Origin: Deltaproteobacteria bacterium
Lineage (GTDB): Bacteria > Desulfobacterota > Binatia > UBA9968
Length of the DNA stretch: 11,491 bases
Reading direction: 5' to 3'
Assembly (NCBI GenBank): GCA_016844625.1
Contig: JAERMN010000094.1
Location: 1-11,491 of the forward strand
The translations under genes and the position numbers were made by a program. Position 1 is the first letter of the stretch. Each line of letters starts with the position of its first letter. The notes under the pieces are model-generated. The model had not been told where the DNA came from, ran no database searches, and saw nothing but the letters and a program-made list of their open reading frames with translations. Shown here one piece after another: positions 1 to 5,797 of the stretch.

Positions 1-659
1 AGTCCGCACGAAGCGATTTCATTGGCGATCCGGTTGGCGCTGAATGCCGCCAGACTGGGATTGAGCGGCCGGTGATCAAAGGTGCCGCGGGTGGCGAAAG
101 CCGTGAGCAAAAGCCAAAGGAAAGTTGCGCCGCGGTCCCAAAGCCAGAGCAGCTCGCTGAATTGGCCCGGGTTGAAAATCTCCAAAAGCATTTGAACGAT
201 AATCAAAGCGAGACACGTGCCAGCAACGCTCAGGAAACCAATACGCACGACTGGATACGCCTTGATAACGGTCTTGAGAACTTCGCGGTCGGCGCCATGC
301 TCGAACACCAGATAGTTAGGCCGAAAATCGTAGTAGCGAAAGAAGTAGAGCCCGGCAAGCTCAACAAAAAAGAGCGCGAAGTAAAATATCCCGAGATATG
401 CAAACCACAGCGGTTGATTGCCAGCGAATAGCGGCTCGGGTAAAAACAGCCCGGCGAGGACCATCGGTAAACAACCGCGACTGACGATCACGCCGTCCAA
501 CCGTAGTCCAATCCAGAAGAGTTTGAGCTTTTGCCGCGCCGTCAAATCGGCGATATCCGAATTTCGCTCCCAATAGAGCCACAGGCGAAAGCTCGACAAA
601 ATTAGCAGCGCTAATAAGCAGCTAGCAATGGAAAAAATCGTGCGCGGAAATTCGAACAT
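1..659 (-). CDS. LtaS/OpgB-type phosphoglycerol transferase (sulfatase superfamily), N-terminal part, cut by window edge
   Basis: This is the membrane half of a probable lipoteichoic-acid-synthase-like enzyme. The family transfers phosphoglycerol or similar head groups to envelope glycans through an extracytoplasmic alkaline-phosphatase-type domain. I translated 219 codons from the ATG at 657-659, open to the window edge. About five membrane segments are visible (residues about 5-25, 55-75, 85-108, 138-160, 172-190). Two stretches look like the family's conserved loops: YDFRPNYLVFEH (110-121), and RGTFDHRPLNPSLAAFS (191-207) followed by NRIANEIA. These match the R-G-T-F/L..RPLNPS.AAFS..R..NE pattern that precedes the catalytic domain in LtaS/MdoB-like proteins. 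The catalytic domain with its metal-binding Thr lies outside the window, so activity cannot be judged. The start is 25 bases after the MBOAT-like gene's stop, which implies one transcript. No strong ribosome site is visible. The family assignment is fairly firm; the substrate is unknown. Confidence 0.78.
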   Translation of the reverse strand, partial: MFEFPRTIFSIASCLLALLILSSFRLWLYWERNSDIADLTARQKLKLFWIGLRLDGVIVSRGCLPMVLAGLFLPEPLFAGNQPLWFAYLGIFYFALFFVELAGLYFFRYYDFRPNYLVFEHGADREVLKTVIKAYPVVRIGFLSVAGTCLALIIVQMLLEIFNPGQFSELLWLWDRGATFLWLLLTAFATRGTFDHRPLNPSLAAFSANRIANEIASCG

Positions 660-684
660 CGAAGTAACGATAACTGCGAGCCGC

Positions 685-2082
685 CTACAATCCGAACAAT
701 GTGAGAAACAAACGGGCCCGTTCAGACAGAGTTAGATTGGCGATTACATTCCAAAAATTAATCACCGCGAAAAAAGTCCAGACACACGCGATGCGGCCTA
801 GGCGGTGGACTCCGCCCGATCGCAGAACTGCCGCCGTTCCCGGCTTGCCGCGTCGGTTTTGCTGGCGCAGCATGGATATCGCGATGCCACCGGCGAGCAG
901 GAAACAATAGACCAAGCGCGCGCCGAGCAACGACCAGAGCTTGTGCCAGTCGGCCGCGACGAGCGGCTCTTTTGCCTGCAAGAGATGATAGTACATGTTG
1001 CCGACGAAGGCGGCAGCGAACACGGCCACGATAATTCGCAACCGCGCGTGACTACGAAAATAACGCGCGTAGGTCGGCAGAAAAAAAAACTCCATCATTA
1101 GCTCTTTGAAATAATAATAATAGCGGTTCCAAAACTCAACGACGGTTTCGGCAAGCAATGGCTTATAGGTATTGCGAAAAACATTGAAGCCATAGAGCCG
1201 TAACACACCGATCCACACATGGCCTTTGGCGGCGATATAAAGCGTTTCCCAGATCAATTCTAGATAAAGACTGAACCAGATGACCGGTAAGGGCAGAGCG
1301 GCACCACTGGCGAGAATCTGTTTGAGGCGCGGCAATCCTAAGCTATGACCTTGGAACAAGGGTTTTAACGGGCTCTTGGGATCGCCATAAATCAACCCAG
1401 CCATAAGCTGCATGACGAACGTCCAGAGGGCGACCAAAAGCAGCAGCTTGATGCCGCCCAAGAAAGTGCGCGCGTAAGCTTCCGGCGTTTGCGCGACCGA
1501 GCGCGACAGGTGGTCATGGCCTTTCCCCGGCGGCGTATTGGTGCCGTCCCACACCGGCCAAATATAGAATAGATGATCGCGAAAGCCTGTGCCGGCGGCT
1601 TTGCCCCGTTGTCCGGACAACAGCATGTAGCCGCAGCGCCAGATCAAGTATGGCAATGATAGGGCAACGCCCGAGAGCATCAGCCACCATAATCCTGAAT
1701 TTTCCGGCGCTGACCAGATCGCCAGCAATAGGAGCCAAAAGAGAAGGTGAAAACAGATTTGCGGACGGCCACGAATGATCAGCGGTAATCGTTTGAAATG
1801 GACCGCAACCAGATATAGCGAATAGACAATCGCCAATAAGATGATAAAAACTGACCCGGCAACCAACCAAGCTGCGACCACGCGAGTACCACGCCTAGCA
1901 TCGTAGCGATAAAATGTTCCGACGAGACCCGCGACTATCGCACCGACGAACAACACGAACTGACGCCGCTCCGGGGTGAACCCGACAACCCAGCGCTGCG
2001 CACTGAGCCAAGCGATCAAACGCTCATTTTCGTGAAACTGTGCGATCTGGCGGTACGCGCTTGCGAGCACCGAAGGGATCAT
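685..2082 (-). CDS. MBOAT-like (DltB-related) membrane acyltransferase, divergent
   Basis: This 465-residue integral membrane protein has about nine hydrophobic segments. I read it as a divergent MBOAT O-acyltransferase, the group that moves an acyl chain from a carrier across or at the membrane (DltB, AlgI, PatA). The key region is GFNVFRNTYKPLLAETVVEFWNR split over residues 298-320: the E-FWNR part matches the family's D-FW-RW block. It is followed by YYYYFKEL (321-328) and EFFFLPTYARYF, and then by a hydrophobic helix ending in NMYYH with His366, which sits where the catalytic MBOAT histidine is expected. The usual His of the 'WH' pair is absent, replaced by the tyrosine run, and the Gly after the second His is also missing. 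The start overlaps the carrier-protein stop by four bases (ATGA), so translation is probably coupled. Neighbouring ligase and carrier genes would supply the acyl group. Family membership is likely; the acyl acceptor is unknown, although the LtaS-like product next door hints at an envelope polymer. Confidence 0.68.
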   Translation of the reverse strand: MIPSVLASAYRQIAQFHENERLIAWLSAQRWVVGFTPERRQFVLFVGAIVAGLVGTFYRYDARRGTRVVAAWLVAGSVFIILLAIVYSLYLVAVHFKRLPLIIRGRPQICFHLLFWLLLLAIWSAPENSGLWWLMLSGVALSLPYLIWRCGYMLLSGQRGKAAGTGFRDHLFYIWPVWDGTNTPPGKGHDHLSRSVAQTPEAYARTFLGGIKLLLLVALWTFVMQLMAGLIYGDPKSPLKPLFQGHSLGLPRLKQILASGAALPLPVIWFSLYLELIWETLYIAAKGHVWIGVLRLYGFNVFRNTYKPLLAETVVEFWNRYYYYFKELMMEFFFLPTYARYFRSHARLRIIVAVFAAAFVGNMYYHLLQAKEPLVAADWHKLWSLLGARLVYCFLLAGGIAISMLRQQNRRGKPGTAAVLRSGGVHRLGRIACVWTFFAVINFWNVIANLTLSERARLFLTLFGL

Positions 2083-2336
2083 GTTTGCGACTCGCGCGCG
2101 ATCAAATCAAGAATCGACCGAATCGAGCGTAAATCGCCCGGATCAATGCCCCGCTCGGCAAAATCGATGCGACAGGTCTGCTCTAAATAGGTAACGATCT
2201 GCAGCAACGCCAGTGAATCGATCAGTCCGGATTCGACCAGGCTCGACTCTTCGTCGATGCCATGGTTTGGATAGTCCGGCCTCTGAATGGTTTGTAGAAA
2301 ATCGATCAAATCCTGCTTTTTTTGCTCTGCGTCCAT
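2079..2336 (-). CDS. Acyl/peptidyl carrier protein (DltC-like)
   Basis: This is an 85-residue phosphopantetheine carrier protein. The attachment motif is G-L-I-D-S-L at residues 37-42, with Ser41 expected to carry the 4'-phosphopantetheine arm, followed by LLQIVTYLEQTCRIDF, a typical helix II of carrier proteins. The end ERGIDPGDLRSIRSILDLI fits helices III and IV. It should hold, as a thioester, the acid activated by the upstream AMP ligase and hand it to the MBOAT-like enzyme. The gene lies 71 bases after the ligase stop and overlaps the next start by four bases (ATGA). An alternative in-frame ATG at 2403-2405, two bases after the ligase TAA, would add 23 residues. I prefer the inner ATG because the extra residues do not resemble a carrier N-terminus, although neither start has a convincing ribosome site. 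Confidence 0.85.
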   Translation of the reverse strand: MDAEQKKQDLIDFLQTIQRPDYPNHGIDEESSLVESGLIDSLALLQIVTYLEQTCRIDFAERGIDPGDLRSIRSILDLIARESQT

Positions 2337-2407
2337 GATCAAAATTTGAATGATTAGGTTGCCGCTATTCGGTCTCGCTACGGATTGAATGCGGCCACGG
2401 GCCATGA

Positions 2408-3946
2408 TTATCGCGATCCGCTTCTTAATATTCCCGCTAGATCGACCGGTTTTAATTGCGCGCACATCTCTTGAACGCCGCCGCGGCTGATCTTTCCCCG
2501 TGAGTTCTGCGGCAGCGCATCGACGATGTACCACCGTTGCGGCATTTTGAAATCGGCCAAATGTTCTTTCATCCAGCGATACAGTTCGCGGATCGTCGGC
2601 GCCTCTTGACGCCGCAACACGACAGCCATGGCGATATTCTGACCATAAAGTGAATCCGCCATAGCGAAGGTGCAAACCGCTTGTGTGAACTCGAAGCGCT
2701 CGACCACCGCATCGATATCGGCGGGATAAATTTTGGTTCCGCCTTTGTTAATCTCGTCGCGCTCTCGGCCTTTGAGATAAAACCAACCGCGTTGATCGAT
2801 GAGACCCATGTCGCCGGTAACGAACCAACCGCCGGAGATAACCTGTTCGGTCAGCTCAGCTTGGCCGTAGTAGCCTTGCATCAACGCCGGCGTGTTGATC
2901 CAAACGTAGCCGGTCTCATCGACTTTGCACTCGCTGCCGATCTCGAACAGAGCGTTGGGCTCGGCGCTCTTGAGGATTTTGATCACGCCGCCCCACGGTG
3001 CGCCAACCAATCCGTCCTCCGGTTCAAACTCGCCAATCGTAGTTCCGGCAACCCAGCTGCCGGTTTCCGTGATGCCGTAGGCGTTAAATACCTCGCGCGT
3101 GCCTGACCAAGCGCGAATTTGTTTCCATAAATGTGCCGACAGCGGCGCCGAGCCGCAGTGAATCCGGCGCAACGATTTTTCTTGCGGCGGTTTACTCCCT
3201 TTTAGAGCTAACCCCCACATGGACGGCACCGACGAGAGAAACGTAATTCGATGCTGATCGATGATGCGACCAAGCTGCAGCAGCAACTCGCTACTAAACG
3301 CCGGCGCGATAAATAAATGTTGGCCACAAAGCCACGGAAACAAACTGTTGCAAATCAGGCCGTGACCGAAGTGCGTCGGTAACATGCAGAGAGTCCGCTG
3401 GTAGGACTCGACGCCAAGACATTGGCGCAACGACAACCAGCGCGCGCGCAGCGAGCGGTGCGTATGCACCACCCCCTTCGGTACGCCGGTCGTGCCGGAA
3501 GTAAAAAGGATCAGCGCTTGATCGTCGAGCCGGGCGGCGCATTGGGGCGCGCCCGTCTGCATCCGCGGCGGGTCAGTGAAATCCAGCGAACCGGTGTCCA
3601 GCATCGTCACGCCCCGAACGGATAGACCCGTAACAATATTGGAAGGAACCGTCGCATCAACCACGGCGAAGCGCGGCGTAACCGTACGCGCCAAGTTCTC
3701 AATTTCAAATAATGTCAACCGGCCATCGACGGGTACGACGCTGGCGCCGACATACCAAAGCGCGAGCAGATCGACGAAAAATTCCAAGTTGTTGCCATGG
3801 AGAACAAAAACCCGATCGCCACGCTGCATGCCTTGATCACGGTACGCCGCGCAACGGGCGATCAGACGTGCGGATAGCTCAGTGCCGGTCCAACTGCGAC
3901 CCGAGGCCAGTTCTGTAAGATCGCCGATGTTTAAGTCAACAAACAT
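2408..3946 (-). CDS. AMP-dependent acid ligase (ANL superfamily adenylation enzyme)
   Basis: This 512-residue enzyme should activate a carboxylic acid with ATP and load it on the adjacent carrier protein, or possibly on CoA. The ANL core motifs are all present: A3 phosphate loop LFTSGTTGVPKG (147-158), A5 YGITETG (290-296), A7 TGD (377-379), A8 hinge KGRERDEINKGG (392-403), and A10 NSRGKISR (481-488) with the expected catalytic Lys485. The length is normal for a stand-alone ligase. Around A4 it reads LPTHFGHGL (189-197), like aryl- and acyl-acid ligases. It lacks the FDxS-type Asp that binds the amino group in DltA and amino-acid adenylation domains, so I infer a non-amino acid substrate. It is first in the leftward operon, about 25 bases downstream of a predicted transcription start. 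The ATG at 3944-3946 gives the full N-terminus. The exact substrate cannot be read from the sequence. Confidence 0.9.
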   Translation of the reverse strand: MFVDLNIGDLTELASGRSWTGTELSARLIARCAAYRDQGMQRGDRVFVLHGNNLEFFVDLLALWYVGASVVPVDGRLTLFEIENLARTVTPRFAVVDATVPSNIVTGLSVRGVTMLDTGSLDFTDPPRMQTGAPQCAARLDDQALILFTSGTTGVPKGVVHTHRSLRARWLSLRQCLGVESYQRTLCMLPTHFGHGLICNSLFPWLCGQHLFIAPAFSSELLLQLGRIIDQHRITFLSSVPSMWGLALKGSKPPQEKSLRRIHCGSAPLSAHLWKQIRAWSGTREVFNAYGITETGSWVAGTTIGEFEPEDGLVGAPWGGVIKILKSAEPNALFEIGSECKVDETGYVWINTPALMQGYYGQAELTEQVISGGWFVTGDMGLIDQRGWFYLKGRERDEINKGGTKIYPADIDAVVERFEFTQAVCTFAMADSLYGQNIAMAVVLRRQEAPTIRELYRWMKEHLADFKMPQRWYIVDALPQNSRGKISRGGVQEMCAQLKPVDLAGILRSGSR

Positions 3947-3978
3947 TCAGGAGTTACGGGTGAATGAAATGAAGCTAA

Positions 3979-4007
3979 TTTGTACCAACCTTGGCGAAGC
4001 CTGGCAA
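3979..4007 (-). promoter_or_regulatory. Predicted sigma70-type promoter of the ligase/carrier/MBOAT operon
   Basis: On the minus strand the sequence reads TTGCCA (4002-4007), a 17-base spacer, then TACAAA (3979-3984), with TGG directly before the -10 giving an extended -10. This matches the consensus at 5 of 6 and 4 of 6 positions. Transcription would start near 3972 and leave a leader of about 25 bases before the ligase ATG at 3946. The prediction rests on sequence match only. Confidence 0.55.
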
Positions 4008-4023
4008 GGCGAAAGCGCCAGGC
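3999..4023. repeat. Inverted repeat over the operon promoter's -35 box, possible operator
   Basis: GCCTGGC (3999-4005) and its exact complement GCCAGGC (4017-4023) are separated by 11 bases, and the left arm covers most of the predicted -35 element. It has no following T-run, so it does not look like an intrinsic terminator. It could be a repressor site or simply a small hairpin. No regulator gene is visible in the window. Confidence 0.4.
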
Positions 4024-4081
4024 GCGCGTGACGATCGATTTGGCACCGGTCTAGAACCCTCTCGTGTTTCAAAATTTTTGT

Positions 4082-4090
4082 TGCTATAAA
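4082..4090 (+). promoter_or_regulatory. Predicted extended -10 element for the VTT-family gene
   Basis: TGCTATAAA matches an extended -10 (TGnTATAAT) at all but the last base. No good -35 lies 16-18 bases upstream. A start about seven bases downstream falls at or next to the ATG at 4098, and no Shine-Dalgarno sequence lies between, so the message could be nearly leaderless. Confidence 0.35.
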
Positions 4091-4097
4091 GCGCCGG

Positions 4098-4829
4098 ATG
4101 AGTGATCAGCGTCGCCGACTTGCCATCAGGGGTGTGATTTTTATCGTGCTGGTGGCGCTCTTGTTTATTTTCAGCCGCTACATACCGCGGCCCTTCAGCG
4201 CTTTCGCCCCGCCGGGAGAGGATCTTGACGATTTCGACGGAATCTATTCGAGCCCCGACAAGCTGAGTAAGTTTCTCCTGAGCCTTGGACCTTACTCCCC
4301 GGCGGTTTTCGTATTGCTACAGGTTCTACAAGTGGTCGCGGCGCCATTTCCCGGCGAACTCACCGGCGTCGCCGGCGGGTTTGTCTACGGCAAGAATTTT
4401 GGATTTTTGCTTTCCACCATAGGGCTTTCTTTGGGCTCATGGGTCGCCTTCGAGCTGGCGAGTATTTTAGGCCGGCCGTTCGTCGAGCGGTTTGTCAAAC
4501 GCGATGTCTTGGAGAGATTTAATTTTCTCACCACCAACACCGGCGTGGCGATCTGTTTCGTGCTGTTTCTCTTTCCCGGCTTTCCCAAGGATTATCTTTG
4601 CTACGTGTTGGGGTTAAGCCGCATGAAACTCAGCACGTTTCTGTTGGTCTCCATCGTCGGCCGCATCCCCGGCACCTATCTCCTCACCGTCCAGGGCGCG
4701 ACCATTCGCAATGAACAATATAGCATGTTCATCATTATCGCCGTGGTCTCCTTGGCGATTCTTGGCGTCGCCTATCTGTACCGCAACCAGCTCTTTGACT
4801 GGCTCAAGCACCGTCACGAACCAAAATAA
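4098..4829 (+). CDS. TVP38/TMEM64 (VTT/DedA superfamily) membrane protein
   Basis: This 243-residue inner-membrane protein has an N-terminal membrane segment at about residues 11-27, a soluble stretch to about 65, and then a VTT domain. Family marks are AAPFPGELTGVAGGFVYG (81-98) with Glu87 in the re-entrant loop, the glycine-rich helix GLSLGSWVAFELA, the FPGFPKD loop (159-165) and GRIPG (188-192). Some DedA-superfamily proteins (UptA/DedA) are undecaprenyl-phosphate flippases, but the TVP38 subgroup, which this resembles more closely, has no settled role. The gene converges with uppP, leaving only 49 bases between the two stops. The ATG is the first codon after a TATAAA-like element and has no visible ribosome site. 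The family is clear; transport of a lipid carrier is my inference from the neighbour. Confidence 0.85.
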   Translation: MSDQRRRLAIRGVIFIVLVALLFIFSRYIPRPFSAFAPPGEDLDDFDGIYSSPDKLSKFLLSLGPYSPAVFVLLQVLQVVAAPFPGELTGVAGGFVYGKNFGFLLSTIGLSLGSWVAFELASILGRPFVERFVKRDVLERFNFLTTNTGVAICFVLFLFPGFPKDYLCYVLGLSRMKLSTFLLVSIVGRIPGTYLLTVQGATIRNEQYSMFIIIAVVSLAILGVAYLYRNQLFDWLKHRHEPK

Positions 4830-4878
4830 GTCAGCACCATATCGACCCGGCGCGAGACGCAATTGAGGTTGACCCGGG

Positions 4879-5703
4879 TTAAAGTCCGGTGCTCCGTGTC
4901 AGCCAGTAAAAAATCGGCGCGACGACAATGCGATACCACGCAAAGGGCGTTAGCTTGCCCCGGCTGAGGAAGCTGACAAAACCTTTAACCGCGATCAACG
5001 CCACGATAAATGACACGCCAAAGCCGATCGCAAGCGCCATGCTGTCATCGAAGGCTAGCTGGTCGCGCATCTTGATCAATTCGTATCCCGTCGCCGCGAA
5101 TAAGACCGGCACTGCGATTAAGAATGAAAACTCCGCCGCGCCTTTGCGATCGAGGCCGAGCAGCATGCCGCCGATGATCGTCGCCGCCGCGCGCGACGTT
5201 CCCGGCCACAGCGCAAGCACCTGAAATAAGCCGATACCGAACGCCTGAGCCAAGGTCAATTGATCGAGCGAACTGGATCGCCGCTGTGAACGCAATCGTT
5301 CGACTAACAAGATCGCTACTCCGCCAACCGCTAATGCCAAAGTCACCGCCTCTGGGTTGAATAACTTCGCTTTGATCGCGTGGCGCGCAACATAGCCGAT
5401 CAACAGAGCCGGCGAGGTAGCGACGGCGATGCGCCACAGTCCGGACCATCCCAGTAAGGTCGAATTTGAATCAAGCAAAGACCGTCCGCCCACCGGCACA
5501 AGGCCAACGAACCGATGCCAATAGAGAACCACCACCGAAAGGATCGCACCTAACTGAATCGCCACTTCAAAGCTCGACGCTTTATCGCCGACAAAACCGA
5601 GCAGATGACCGGCGATGATTAGATGACCGGTAGACGATACCGGGAGAAACTCGGTTAATCCCTCGACGATCCCCAACACAACTGCAATCCCCCAACTGTT
5701 CAT
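4879..5703 (-). CDS. uppP: Undecaprenyl-diphosphate phosphatase (bacitracin-resistance protein)
   Basis: UppP removes one phosphate from undecaprenyl diphosphate at the membrane, returning undecaprenyl phosphate for peptidoglycan, O-antigen and other polymer synthesis. The 274-residue length is typical. The first conserved block, GIVEGLTEFLPVSSTGH (11-27), carries Glu14, Glu18 and His27. The second, LWPGTSR (165-171), ends in Arg171 and is followed by the GGMLLGLDRKGAAEFSF region. These correspond to the catalytic residues of the E. coli enzyme (E17, E21, H30, R174). Several membrane helices are evident, the last near residues 225-245. A good ribosome site (5709-5716) precedes the ATG. It lies 94 bases downstream of an ArnT-type gene on the same strand, so the two may be co-transcribed. 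The identification is firm. Confidence 0.96.
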   Translation of the reverse strand: MNSWGIAVVLGIVEGLTEFLPVSSTGHLIIAGHLLGFVGDKASSFEVAIQLGAILSVVVLYWHRFVGLVPVGGRSLLDSNSTLLGWSGLWRIAVATSPALLIGYVARHAIKAKLFNPEAVTLALAVGGVAILLVERLRSQRRSSSLDQLTLAQAFGIGLFQVLALWPGTSRAAATIIGGMLLGLDRKGAAEFSFLIAVPVLFAATGYELIKMRDQLAFDDSMALAIGFGVSFIVALIAVKGFVSFLSRGKLTPFAWYRIVVAPIFYWLTRSTGL

Positions 5704-5708
5704 AGTTG

Positions 5709-5716
5709 TCCTCTCC
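5709..5716 (-). promoter_or_regulatory. Ribosome binding site of uppP
   Basis: Minus-strand GGAGAGGA ends five bases before the uppP ATG. It is one of the clearest Shine-Dalgarno sequences in the window and supports the chosen start. Confidence 0.7.
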
Positions 5717-5797
5717 GCCAGTTTGACTCAGTTCGCAGTCTCACCTCTGTCGCCCTGAGCAGTCGCCACGCTCCAAGTGAATCCGCCTTTTTTCAAA

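Noticed and set aside
72..431. A 119-codon plus-strand open frame near the left edge
   Set aside because: It is the complement of the LtaS-like membrane domain, which has recognisable family motifs and membrane helices.
2681..3106. A 141-codon plus-strand open frame
   Set aside because: It lies wholly inside the AMP ligase, whose conserved motifs run through the same bases on the minus strand.
685..3946. A true dlt (D-alanylation) operon
   Set aside because: The ligase lacks the amino-binding Asp, the MBOAT-like protein is divergent and no DltD-like gene is visible, so dlt gene symbols are not justified.
4845..4879. A 6-base inverted repeat (ACCCGG / CCGGGT) between the convergent VTT and uppP stops, considered as a terminator
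   Set aside because: The loop is 23 bases and there is no T-run on either strand, so support for an intrinsic terminator is too weak.
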